Assembly (NCBI GenBank): GCA_014529385.2
Contig: CM043958.1
Location: 140,842,234-140,906,233 of the forward strand
Direction: 5' to 3'
Length of the DNA: 64,000 nt
Origin: Adiantum capillus-veneris
Taxonomy: Eukaryota > Streptophyta > Polypodiopsida > Polypodiales > Pteridaceae
Made by a program: the position numbers and the translations under genes. Shown in pieces: positions 1-10,318 of the stretch (positions are counted from its first letter, which is position 1; the number at the start of each line of letters is the position of its first letter). Below the pieces are notes generated by a model. That model worked only from the letters and a program-made list of their open reading frames with translations, was not told the DNA's origin and made no database searches.

Positions 1-272
1 CAAGTAATACTAGATAACACCTTATCAGATATACAACACTTCACATCATTGATCTACACATAGGCTATGGCATGCAATGGGTAGCTTTTCTTTATGCACT
101 CGCATTGAGGCCCTTTGGGCTCCCAAGTTGAGATTCATAGGAATAGGGCCTCTGGAGAATCCATTGATAAGGATAAGGAAGAAACTGACGGACATGGCAA
201 ATACCTTGCACGTGTTTTTCTACTTAGTAATCTTTGGTGACGTCTCAGCTTGGCAGGTGATCACGACCGTCT

Positions 273-291
273 TCTCTCTCTCTCTCTCTCT
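273..291. repeat. (TC)n microsatellite
   Basis: An uninterrupted CT run of 19 bases. Confidence 0.95.
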
Positions 292-448
292 GGTCAACCA
301 CCCATCCCGGGGTCTCCAGCTCTCAAGGTTTGATAGCCACAATATTTGAGGCTTCTTCCTGTTTCTGTTGCTACTCTTTGTATCTACTGACTTCTTGGCC
401 TCAATCTATGTCACAGTCCTACGGTAGAGAGACTTGCAACCATCATGT

Positions 449-449
<1 letters not shown>

Positions 450-485
<36 letters not shown>
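450..485. repeat. (CT)n microsatellite
   Basis: An uninterrupted CT run of 36 bases. Confidence 0.95.
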
Positions 486-486
<1 letters not shown>

Positions 487-1132
487 GATCTGTATGTGTG
501 TGACGTGAGTCTATTTTGGTAAATTGGAGTAGATAGGTGCATTTTTGAAGGAACACTTAGTCTAATGAGGCCAAGCTAGGCCATGTATGCGAGGCTCTTG
601 CAAAGGCTTTCTTCTACCGCCATGCACATCTCAATAAGATGAAATTTTACTATGTTTCCATGTGTTTTATTGACTTTAAGCACACAAAAGCCTCTCAATA
701 TGGCATCATTGTGACCTTTTTGCAAAGTTGTGAGGGCAAGAACTTGCAGTTCTGAGCTTTGATGGGTTGTGAGAATGAGTGCATGTCCTCCAAATCATTT
801 TCCCTCTAGCCTTCATTCGTTGCTACAGTTTGGAAAAAAATCATTTTGGCATTTGCTACTGTAGGTGATCCTTAGTTAAAACTCCACTCTCCACAATTCA
901 TGTTGCAAAGTGAGTGGAAGACCCTCACTTTCGAGGGGGGGTGCTGCCCAAGTGAAGGCTTTTTTGTATTATAATGGTTGTGTGTGAGCGTGGATGAGCG
1001 CTCTCTATCATCGGGCTGTCCTAAGCCCAACCTAAGAGGTTGTTTGCCAAAATTTAGGAGTATCTAGATAAAAATACACAATTTTTTTCCAAGATATGTA
1101 GGTTTTGTCATCCTCAAAATGTATTGTATGAG

Positions 1133-1335
1133 GTAAATTTCAAACTTTGCAGGTGAGATTACACTAGCTAGACCATCGGGACGTGGTGTTGGGGGGAGAG
1201 AGAGAGAGGGACCTTAGAACTAGGGCTCCATATTTTTTTTTTTCAAAAAACTTGGTTTAATTCTCAAATACATTAGATTTTTCGACTCTTTTAAGGTAGA
1301 TTTCAAATTTTGAAGGTGGGATTAAAGGCTAAACC
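1133..1335. repeat. Degenerate direct duplication, period about 155 bp
   Basis: A block near 1134-1174 (AAATTTCAAACTTTGCAGG, then a GAGATTA...CTAGACC stretch) recurs in altered form near 1289-1335 (AGATTTCAAATTTTGAAGG, then GGGATTA...CTAAACC). The copies are diverged and the ends are uncertain. Confidence 0.5.
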
Positions 1336-1591
1336 TAGGTAATTTTTGAGCACTACTCAAAGGACTCTAAAGAGAATACTTTTTTTGATCTACTTTTATA
1401 AAATTTGTCAAGAGCAAGGGGCTTCAAGGTAAGAGGGGCCATGCCGTCGCAGGAGGCGGCGCCGTTTTACTAGTGTGAATAAAAAAAGAGCTGAAGCTGA
1501 TGTGCAAAAGCGGAGATGCTGACTAGTGAGCTTCCGCTTCTCTTGGATATGACTGAGGAAAGAGCTGAACCTGTTGTGCAATAGAGAAGAG

Positions 1592-2431
1592 ATGCTTGCA
1601 AGTGAGCTTGCGCTTATCATGCTACCGGCGGCACTTGTGTGCCTGGTAGCAATATTGTGGGGGTCCGAACGCAGGGGGCGGCAAGAGCAATGGCAGCTGC
1701 CTCCGGCACCCGGCCCGCTGCCACACCAGACACTGGCCGAGCTAGCGAAGCGGCACGGGCATAGCCTCATGTCTCTGCACCTGGGCTCGGTCCTCGCAAT
1801 CGTGGCCTCCACACCCCAAGCCGCCCAGCTCCTCCTCCAGAGCCACGACCACTGCTTCGCCTCCCGCCACCGCTCCGCCGCCACCCTCCACCTCGCCTTT
1901 TAACCGCTCCGGCATCCTCACCTCCCCTCCTCCGCTTACTGGCGCCGCATGCGCCAGCTCTGCTCATCCGACCTGTTCTCCCCCAAGCGCATCCTCTCTT
2001 TCCAGCCCATTCGCGCCGCCGGGGTTCGATCCTTCCTCTCTGAAACCCTCGCCAATCGAGACAGTCCCATGCAGCTGCGGCCGGCACTGCTGGCCACGAT
2101 GCTGGACATTGTGGCTAAAATGACAATCGGACGGATCCTCTCGCAGGTGTCGCGCCATGCCACGGACCTCATGAGTGAGGTGGGCGTCTTCAATTTGGGG
2201 GACTTCATACCGTGGCTGGCTTGTATGGACTTGCAGGGCTATGAAAGGCGCATGAAAGCGGTGGCGCTGCAGTGGGGCAATCTTCTGCAGGAGGTCCTTG
2301 ATGAGCGTCGCTCTGGGCGGTGGGCGAATGAGAGGGACAGGAGGCATAGTGGCAGCAGCTCAGCCATGGGGAGTGATGTGCTGGATGTGCTGCTGTCGTT
2401 GCCGGAACTGACGGACGACAATATCAAGGGA
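1592..2431 (+). CDS. P450 exon 1 (interrupted)
   Basis: This exon covers the membrane anchor, the substrate-recognition region and the helices up to just before the I-helix (motifs LFSPKRI, FNLGDFIPW, DLQGYERRM, DVLLSLPEL). It is GC-rich, unlike exon 2. The likely donor is GTAATA at 2432, but the predicted join then lacks about three residues that A-type P450s usually have before the Asp of exon 2. A (GA)n expansion begins only six bases downstream and may have altered the original exon end. Confidence 0.7.
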
Positions 2432-2433
2432 GT

Positions 2434-2437
<4 letters not shown>

Positions 2438-2479
<42 letters not shown>

Positions 2480-2534
2480 CATCTACGAAGGTCGATTTCA
2501 ATGGGGAAAAGGTCTATTTTAATTGCATTTGAGT

Positions 2535-2598
<64 letters not shown>

Positions 2599-2701
2599 TA
2601 GATTAAAAGTTTCAACATCGACACTATCTCCAAAGTGCGTCTCGAACCCAAGACGTCTTATCTTTTATATATATATATAAATATAAAAGATGAGTGTGTG
2701 C

Positions 2702-2742
<41 letters not shown>

Positions 2743-2808
2743 TGTGTGAGAGAGAGAGAGAGAGAGAGTAGATTAGAAGTTTCAACATCAAAACTACCTC
2801 CAAAGAGC

Positions 2809-2841
<33 letters not shown>

Positions 2842-2900
2842 TGAGTGAGAGAGAGAGAGAGAGAGAGTAGATTAGAAGTTTCAACATCAAAACTACCTCC
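2438..2900. repeat. Compound (GA)n/(GT)n array with triplicated spacer
   Basis: GA runs (about 2438-2476, 2574-2598, 2707-2739, 2748-2769, 2848-2866) alternate with GT runs (about 2540-2572 and 2811-2839). A spacer of about 40 bases beginning TAGATTA and containing AGTTTCAACATC...CTACCTCCAAAG follows three of the GA runs, at about 2599, 2769 and 2867. This indicates tandem duplication of a microsatellite-plus-spacer unit. Confidence 0.85.
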
Positions 2901-2936
2901 AAAGAGACCTCAAAGATCTACCCAAAACAAAACTTA

Positions 2937-3098
2937 GGCCGAGTTCACACTGGGCGGCAGAAGCCATTGTATTTTCCTCCCGGCCAATCAGCAAGCGGGC
3001 TTTTTGATGCCCCGTTCACAATGGGCAGTGGAAGATGCTGACAAGGCAACCACGTCAAGGCATAGAAACGCTTTTTCTCTTCCACCGTGCCCTGTTTC

Positions 3099-3131
<33 letters not shown>

Positions 3132-3322
3132 TCGCTCGTGAGCACTTCCACCCTGACAAGCGTCTTCTGCAGCCTATGAGGACTCGCCATGCAAGCAAAA
3201 CAGGCCACGCAACTATCGCCTTGTGTGAATAGCAAGGCAGTGGAAGACGAAGGTTGTGCTCTTTTCCGCCTGGAAGTGCTGAGCGGAGGGTTTTCTTGCA
3301 CCCTTCCGGTCTGAACCCACCC
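2937..3322. mobile_element. Tourist-like MITE (PIF/Harbinger type), 386 bp
   Basis: The left end GGCCGAGTTCACA and the inverted right end GGGTGGGTTCAGA match at 9 of 13 positions, and both begin GG as in Tourist elements. The element is flanked on both sides by TTA (2934-2936 and 3323-3325), the 3-bp target duplication of PIF/Harbinger elements. No transposase is encoded. An inner inverted pair (GTTCACAATGGGC near 3012 and TATTCACACAAGG read in reverse near 3229) and a C homopolymer lie inside. The short, imperfect TIRs leave some doubt. Confidence 0.6.
3100..3129. repeat. C homopolymer, 30 bases
   Basis: Thirty consecutive C on the + strand, inside the MITE. Its true length is hard to sequence accurately. 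Confidence 0.9.
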
Positions 3323-3329
3323 TTATATA

Positions 3330-3355
3330 TAGAAAGTGACACTGCAAGATATAGT

Positions 3356-3411
<56 letters not shown>

Positions 3412-3470
3412 CTAGAAACAAAACTTGTTTTTCTACAAAATTTAACGTGACATTGCAAGATATAGTGGGC
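3330..3470. repeat. (GA)n tract flanked by a 24-base direct repeat
   Basis: GTGACACTGCAAGATATAGT (about 3337-3356) and GTGACATTGCAAGATATAGT (about 3448-3467) flank a long (GA)n run at about 3360-3409. Confidence 0.8.
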
Positions 3471-3808
3471 ACATTAGATGTCGTTGCAGCATGTTCTACC
3501 ATGAATCTTTGTTCTAAGTCCTATCTTAAATGTCTCTCTATCAACATTCACAAAAAAATTGGCCTTCAGTGTACTTTTCATCAGCGAAGATTGCAACATC
3601 CTAGCTACATTCTTTTTTGCTTGTCTAGTTGAAGCCTAGGCAAGGTCCATGCAATGCGTCTTAGAGGTAGTTCACTTCTCTCTCTTCCTTCTTTCTGCTA
3701 TACGGACACACTACATGTATAAAAGTCCCAAAAAATTTAGTAAAATTCTCAAGTAGATTGAAGCTCATATGCTTCTAAATCAATTTTTGTTTCATCAATT
3801 TCTTGCAG

Positions 3809-4438
3809 GATATGTTTTTGGGAGGTACAGAAACTGTAGTGATCACAATTGAATGGACACTCGCTGAGCTTCTTGCCAATCCTCCTATATTAAAAGCTCT
3901 CCAGAATGAGCTTGATAGGGTAGTGGGAACTACAAGATTAGTGGAAGAAGAGGATCTAACCAACTTGCCTTACCTTCAAGCAGTAGTGAAAGAGACTATG
4001 CGACTTCACCCTGTAGCTCCCTTCCTTGTGCCACATCAATCGAGCCAAGCATGCAAAGTGGGTGAATACAAGATACCAACTGACACACATGTACTCGTGA
4101 ATGTGTGGGCCATCGGTAGAGACCCAAATGTATGGGATAATCCATCACAATTTGATCCAAATCGTTTCATGGAAAAGGGAAGTTACTCACATGTGAATGT
4201 GTATGGGCAACACTTTGAATTGATCCCCTTTGGCTCTGGTAAGAGAAAGTGCCCTGCTCTCTCGCTAGGCCTTTTGAGTGTTCACTTTTTTGTTGCTAGT
4301 CTCGTACAAGCCTTTGATTGGAAGCTCCCATCTACTTCTCCTATTGTGGATTTTGAAGAGAAATTTGGGTTGAGCGTTACTTTGGCTTCTCCATTATGTA
4401 TCATACCTTCTCCACGAGCTGATGGATTTGAATGTTGA
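3809..4438 (+). CDS. P450 exon 2 (I-helix to haem-binding C-terminus)
   Basis: This exon is open for 209 codons from the acceptor to TGA at 4436-4438. It contains GGTET, KETMRLHP, a VNVWAIGRDP stretch, FDPNRF and FELIPFGSGKRKC, all in the order expected of the P450 C-terminal half. It is AT-richer than exon 1. Confidence 0.85.
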   Translation, partial: DMFLGGTETVVITIEWTLAELLANPPILKALQNELDRVVGTTRLVEEEDLTNLPYLQAVVKETMRLHPVAPFLVPHQSSQACKVGEYKIPTDTHVLVNVWAIGRDPNVWDNPSQFDPNRFMEKGSYSHVNVYGQHFELIPFGSGKRKCPALSLGLLSVHFFVASLVQAFDWKLPSTSPIVDFEEKFGLSVTLASPLCIIPSPRADGFEC

Positions 4439-5600
4439 TTGGTGTTGCCCAAACAGGCAAATTTGTAAAATTGTGACCACTAGACTAAGTATGGCACAAG
4501 CTATAAAATAGTTGTTATCATTTTGTATTCAAAATTTAAGTAAGTTATTGTAAGAACAAAATACTTACTATTTAAATATCCATTGTGCCAGATTATTCTT
4601 GTTTGACAGTATTTGCAAGCACTATACTGGGAGAATCTTTGGCTAGAGTCACATATGCAAGTGAGTGTGAGTGTGACGTAGACCTGCACAACTAAAATTG
4701 CACACAAGAACTAGAAAATGAGTAAATTTAGTCAATAATTAATGTGAACTTCAATGAGGGGATCGTCTATGTGAGAACCTTTCGTTATGGTCATCTATGG
4801 TCTGCTAGGATAACTTTTAGATCTATAATATGAGAGGATATCCAAGTGGAATAGGTGGTTGCAAATTTTTTTCTAGAAATATATTGAAGTAATGGAGCAT
4901 TTAAACCAGATCTTGATCCATGATGTGTTGGGCTAAGTCACTGTGGACATATTTTATGCCATAAGGTTGTGCTCTCTACCTCTCTTGCTTAGTTACTCAC
5001 TTTGTTTGTTTAAAAATAAGACATTCTTTCTCTTCCACTCATATTGTACTTTGTACAAAGATAATATTCCTCTATGTTCTCTATTTAGCTAGAGCTTAAA
5101 CACAACCCAACCCATACTTGTTACTACACTTCTGCATTATCAATATAGCCTCGCCTAATTCTTACATAACTCTCTCAACTACTGCCTTCCCCACACACCC
5201 TTGCAAGCTCGTTTTGATGTCATATAAACCCCTTCTAAAAACATTAGATACTTGAGACTTCTCTCTCTCTCTCATCGTTTTCTCTACCTTTGTGGGAGAT
5301 TGGAGTGACACAGAGTTTGGGAGATGGGAACCCTCTCTATGTGTCTCCCTTTTGAGGAAAGGGCTTAATAGAGCTTTGAGGTCTCTTGAGATTGTTCCTA
5401 CAATATTAAGATTTTTCTTTTCTTGATATGTCTGCATGCGTTATTACTTCGTTAGCGTAGAAGCCAAAATCGCAATGCTACCCTTTCGTTAACCCACGTG
5501 GCTCTGTTCAAAAAAAAATTCCTTGCTCCACGTGTCGTGACCTTTTCAATGGCATGCACCAGCTCTTTTATCGACGACGTAGGGCTCTCTATAGCGCCAA
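4439..5600. other. Gap between P450 and PPR relic
   Basis: I see no gene here; it is AT-rich unique sequence. It holds the P450 3' flank. Confidence 0.6.
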
Positions 5601-7239
5601 GGCAGTAAAGCAGCCCAACCCGTGCTTGAGGCTGCTGAAAAAAGCTGTCATGCTTGCCATGTCTTTGTCGATATGTATGTGAAGAGAGGGCTCAGCGAGG
5701 GCCTCTTTCCACATGGAATCACCTATGCATGCATCTTGAAGACTGTGGTTCTACGCAATATGTGATATGGGCACAAGAATTCACAACTATATTGTTAGTC
5801 AGAGGCTCTTGAACAGAGGTGTCATGCCTGAAAAGAGGTCTCGTGCTTGGCACTGTCTTGGTTGATATGTATGTTAAGTGAGGGCTCATCAAAGGCCTCT
5901 CTTCAGATGGAATCACCAATGCATGCATCTTGAAGGTTGTGGTTCTACGCAAGATGTGATATGGGCACAAGAATTCACAACAGTGTCATGCTTGAAAAGA
6001 GGTGTTGTGCTTGGCACTGTCTTGGTCGATATGTATGCAAAGCAAGGCCTTCTCTCGGCTGTTTTCAGCAGATGCAAAGTGAGGGCACAAACATCTACAC
6101 AGCCCATTTTGAAGGCATGTGGGTCAGCAGATGCAATTACCTACGCAGGCATCCTAAATGCATGCAACTCTACGCACCCAAATGCTCTTGGAGTCCATTG
6201 ATTGGGAGATATGCACAACAAGAGCAGGGCCAGAAAGCTATTGGCATGCGAGTCAGCAAATGCAATCACCTACGCAGGCATCCTAAAGGCATGCAGAGGA
6301 TGTTGATATGGGCTTAAAAATGCACTCTGATATTGTTAGTTAAGGGCTATTGCAAGAAATTGTCGTGCTCGGCAATGCCTTGGTCGATACGTATGCTAAG
6401 TGTGGTGCACTTTAAAAGCACAAAACATGCCTGAGGAGCTTCCTCTCCCGAATGTCGTCTATTGGAGTGCATTGATTGCAAGATACGCACAACAAGAGCA
6501 GGGCCTGAAATCTCTCTGTTGTTTTCAGCGGATGCCAAGCTGGGGCCTCTCTCCATATGCAATTACACACATGTGCATCTGCAAGGCATGTAGTTGTACG
6601 CAAGATGTTGATATGGGCTTGAAAATTCACTTTAATAGGAGTTGTTGCAAAAAAAATCCGTGCTTCGCAATGCCTTGGTCAATATGTATGCCAAATGTGG
6701 TGCTGCATGTTGTCTCTTGGAACACTATGACTGCAGGATATGCCCGACATGGGCCGCACTGGGAGCTTTGGGCTGTTGATATGGGCTTAAAATTTTTCTC
6801 TCATATTGTTAGTCAAGGGATGTTTCAAGAAATTTCCGTGCTTGACAATGCCTTGGTCGACACGTATGTTGAATGCGGTGCACTTCAAAAAGCACATAAC
6901 GTGCCTGAGGAGCTTCTTGCCCCGAATGTCGTCTCTTGGAGTGCATTGATTGCGGATACGCACAACAAGAGCAGGGACAGAAAGCTCTCGGCTGTTTTTA
7001 GCGGATGCAAAGTGAGGGCCTATGTCCACACAGGAAATCACCTACACGTGCATCTTGAAGGCATGTGGCTCTACGCAAGATGTTGATATGGGCTTAAAAA
7101 TTCGCTCTGATATTTTTATTCAAGGTTGTTGCTAAAAATTCTCGTGCTTGGCAATGCCTTGGTCGATACATATGCTAAATGTGGTGCACTTCAGAAAGCA
7201 CAAAACCTGCCTGAGGAGCTTTCTGTCTTGATGGCAGGC

Positions 7240-7490
7240 AGGGTCTCTCCAAATCCAATCACCTACGCCTACGCAGGCATCTCGAAGGCATGTGGGTCAT
7301 GAGATACAATCGCAAGCAGGGTCTCTCCAGATGCAATCAACTATGCTTGCGCATGCATCTAGAAGGCATGCGGGTTAGTAGATGCAATCACCTACGCAGT
7401 CATCTTGAAGGCATGTGGTCAGCGGATGAAATCACCTATGCAGCCATAGATGCAATTACCTATGTAAGCATGCAGCTCTACGCAAGATGT
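7240..7490 (+). repeat. Local expansion of a PPR linker (about 45-60 bp units)
   Basis: Variants of GATGCAATCACCTACGCAGG followed by CATCTTGAAGGCATGTGGGT occur several times in a row, so the ITYA-x-ILKACG segment is repeated without the rest of the motif. A similar expansion lies at about 8820-9070. Confidence 0.7.
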
Positions 7491-9048
7491 TGATATGGGC
7501 TTGAAAATTCACTCTAATATTGTTAGTCAAGGGCTGTTGTAAGAAATTTTTGCGCTTGGCAATGCCTTGGTCAATATGTATGCTAAATGTGGTGCACTTC
7601 AGAAAGCACAAAACGTGCCTAAGGAGCTTCATGTCCCGAATGCCGTCTCTTTGAGTGCATTGATTGCGAGATACGCACAACAAGAGCAGAGCCAAAAAGT
7701 ACTCAATTGTTTTCACCGGATGCAAAGAGCAGGCCTTGGTTGATACGTATGCTAAATGTGGTGCACTTGAGAAAGCACAAAACGTGCTTGAGGAGCTTCT
7801 TGTCCGGAATGCCATCTCTTGGAGTGCATTGATTGTGGGATACACACGACAAGATCAGGGACCAAAATCTCTTGGCTTTTAACAGCAGATGCAAAGTGAG
7901 GGCCTCACAAAACGTGCCTGAGGAGCTTCTTGTCTCGATGGCAAGCAGGGTCTCTCCATATGCAATCACCTATGCCTATGCAGGCATCTTAAACGCATGC
8001 CGATTAGTAGATGCAATTGCAGGCAGGGCCTCTCTCCTGAATGCCATCTCTTGGAGTGCATTGATTGTGAGATACGCACAATAGGAGTTGGCCAGAAAGC
8101 TCTCGGGTGTTTTCAGCAGATGCAAAGTGGGGGCCTCTCTCTAGATGCAATTACACAAGCGTGCATCTTGAATGCATGTGGCTGTACGCAAGATGCCGAT
8201 ATGGGCTTGAAAATTCTCTTTAATAGTGGTTGTTGCAAAAAATTGCCCATGTTTGGCAATGCCTTGGTCGATATATATGTCAAATGTGGTGCGGGATTTT
8301 GTCTCTTGGAATGTTATGACTGCAAGATATACTTGACATGGGCCGCGCCGAAAGCTGTGGGCTGTTGATATGGGCTTACAACTTCACTCTCATATTGTTA
8401 AGGGTTGTTGAAAGACATTGTCGTGCTTGGTCAGTACGTATGCTAAATGTGGTGCACTTCATAAAGCACAAAATGTGCCTGAGGAGCTTCTTGTCTTGAA
8501 TGGTGTTTCTTGGAGTGCATTGATTGCGGGATACGCACAACAAGAGCAGGGACAGAAAGCTCTCGACTGTTTTTAACGGATTCAAAGCGAGGGCCTCTGT
8601 CCAGATACAGTCACATACACGTGCATCTTCAAACCATGTGGCTTTATGCAAGATGTTGATATGGGCTTAAAAATTTGCTATGATATTGTTAGTCGGGGTC
8701 TGTTGCAAAAAGTTCTCGTGCTTGGAAATGCCTTGGTCAATACATATGCTAAATGTGGTGCACTTCAAAAAGCGCAAAACGTGCCTGAGAAGCTTCATGT
8801 CTCAGTGGTAGGTAGGGTCTCTCCAAATGCAATCACCTATGCCTGTGGAGGCATCTCGAAGGCATGTGGGATAGCAGATGCAATCGTAGGCAGGGTCTCT
8901 CTCCAGATGCAATCAACTATGCCTACACAGGAATCTAGAAGTCATGTGGGTCGGCAGATGCAATCAAGTACGCAACCATAGATGCAACCACCTACGGGCA
9001 TCTTGAAGGCATGCGGGTCAGCAGATGCAATCACCTTCGTAGCCATAG

Positions 9049-9570
9049 ATGCAATCACCTACTGAGGCATCTATGAAAGATGTTGATGTGGGCTTAAAAA
9101 TTCACTATCATATTGTTGTTCAAGGGCTGTTGCAAGAAATTGCCCTGCTTGGAAATGCTTTTGTCAATACATATGCTAAATGTGGTGCACTTCAGAAAGC
9201 ACAAAACCTGCACGAGGAGCTTCCTGTCCCAAATGCCGTTTCCTGGAGTGCATTGATTGCAGGATACGCACAACAAGAACAGGGCCAAAAAGCTCTCGTC
9301 TATTTTCAGTGGATGCAAAGCGGGGGGCTCTCTCCAGATGCAATGACATACGCGTGCATCTTGAAGGCATGTGGTTGTATGCAAGATGCCAATATTGGCT
9401 TGAAAATTTCCTTTAATAGGGGCTGTTGCAAAAAATTGATGTGCTTGGCAATGTCTTGGTCAATATCTATGCCAAATGTGGTGTCGAATGTTGTCTTTTG
9501 TAATGCTATGATTGCAGGATATGCCCAACAACGGCCGCAACAGGAGCTCTATGCTATTTTTTGCAAGTGA
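9049..9570 (+). pseudogene. Longest uninterrupted PPR stretch in the array (about 170 codons)
   Basis: About one and a half PLS triplets remain in one frame: KDVDVGLKIHYHIV, NAFVNTYAKCGALQKAQN, PNAVSWSALIAGYAQQEQGQ, LSPDAMTYACILKACG and a second start of the cycle. It has no plausible start of its own and continues the surrounding decayed array. Confidence 0.7.
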
Positions 9571-10318
9571 TTGAGGAGCTTACTATTCGGAATGGCGTTA
9601 ACTGATTGCGGGATACGTACAACAAGAGCAGGGTCAGAAAGCTCTCGGTTGTTTTCAAGAGACACAAAGCGGGGGCCTCTCTCCAGATGCAATCACATAC
9701 GTGTGCATCTTGTTGTACGCAAGATGCCGATATGGGCTTGAAATTTGTCTTTAATAGGGGTTGTTGCAAAAAATTGTCGTGCTTGGTAATGCCTTGGTCA
9801 ATATATATGCCAAATGTGGTGCAAGATGTTGTATCTTAGAACGCTATGATTGCACGGTATGCCCGACAAAGGGCCGCGTCGGGAGCTCTGGGTTGTTTTC
9901 TGCAGGTTCTTGAGGAGCTTACTATTCGGAATGGTGTTAACTGATTGCAGGATACACACAATAGGACCAGGGATAGAAAGCTCTTGGCTATTCTCAGTGG
10001 ATGCGAGGGCCTTTGTCCATATGCAATCACCTATGCATGCATCTTGAAGGCATGTGGCTCTATGCAAGATGGTGATATGGGCTTAAAATTCTCTCTGCTA
10101 TGGGTATGGAAAAAAAGATATGGTCTACTTTCACCAGATGCGAAGTGAGGTCTCTTGGAGTGCTCCGGGTTGCTTTAGACAAATGCAAAGTGAGGGTTTC
10201 TCACATTGAGATTGTTGATAAGGGATTGTTGGTGAAGAAATGTTGTACTTGGCGGTGCTTTGGTCTACTTGTATGTCAAATATTTTACTCAATGTTCATT
10301 CGATGCGAACGCAGCTAA

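Larger units (their letters stand above)
1..1591. other. Upstream intergenic sequence
   Basis: No coding sequence is recognisable. The stretch holds two CT microsatellites and a degenerate direct duplication near 1133-1335, listed separately. A G-run around 932-939 and a T-run at 1222-1232 are the only other low-complexity spots. The P450 promoter should lie in its 3' part, but I see no convincing TATA box there. Confidence 0.6.
2432..3808 (+). other. P450 intron (phase 0) packed with repeats
   Basis: The intron runs from GTAATA at 2432 to TTCTTGCAG at 3808. This is the position of the conserved single intron of many A-type P450 genes, just before the I-helix. It contains compound GA/GT microsatellites, three copies of a spacer, a Tourist-like MITE, a 30-base C run and a flanked GA tract. 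From 3470 to 3808 it is ordinary AT-rich sequence with a pyrimidine tract before the acceptor. Confidence 0.75.
1592..4438 (+). pseudogene. Cytochrome P450, CYP71-clan (A-type), two exons, disrupted exon 1
   Basis: This encodes a haem-thiolate mono-oxygenase of the plant A-type clan, which would sit on the ER membrane; the substrate cannot be told. The chosen ATG at 1592 precedes a hydrophobic anchor (LALIMLPAALVCLVAILWG) and a Pro-rich hinge (PPAPGPLP). Exon 2 carries the I-helix (GGTET), the K-helix ExxR (KETMRL), the PERF-like FDPNRF, and the haem loop FGSGKRKCPA, where the usual Gly after Cys-Pro is Ala. The two exons add up to about 489 codons, close to the usual 500. Codon 104 (1901-1903) is TAA. 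Around it the family sequence FNR...YWR is readable only by shifting one base at about 1898 and shifting back near 1935, so two compensating indels seem to have occurred. It is either a recent pseudogene or an assembly error; exon 2 is fully open, which favours recent damage. Confidence 0.8.
5640..10318 (+). pseudogene. Decayed tandem array of PLS-class pentatricopeptide (PPR) repeats
   Basis: Translated pieces in all + frames give repeated PLS wording: MGLKIHSDIVSQGLLQ, LGNALVDTYAKCGALQKAQN, PNVVSWSALIAGYAQQEQG and SPDAITYACILKACG. The DNA landmark GATATGGGCTTRAAAATTC or close variants occurs 12 times (about 6305, 6608, 6777, 7084, 7491, 8199, 8366, 8654, 9080, 9386, 9727, 10073), many about 300 bp apart, the length of one P-L-S triplet. 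Intact members bind organellar RNA one base per motif, usually to direct C/U editing or splicing. Here stops and frameshifts break every copy, and I find no organelle transit peptide, E domain or DYW domain. It is a dead gene or a set of fused paralogue fragments. Confidence 0.85.

Noticed and set aside
1408-2347. Long open frames on the minus strand opposite P450 exon 1
   Set aside because: High GC removes stop codons from the antisense strand; the sense strand has clear P450 motifs.
2438-2900. Open frames of Arg-Glu, Ser-Leu, Val-Cys or Thr-His repeats here and at 3336-3632, 11196-11523, 12000-12378 and 57967-58287
   Set aside because: They are translations of GA/CT/GT microsatellites that stay open in any frame; no domain or start context supports them.
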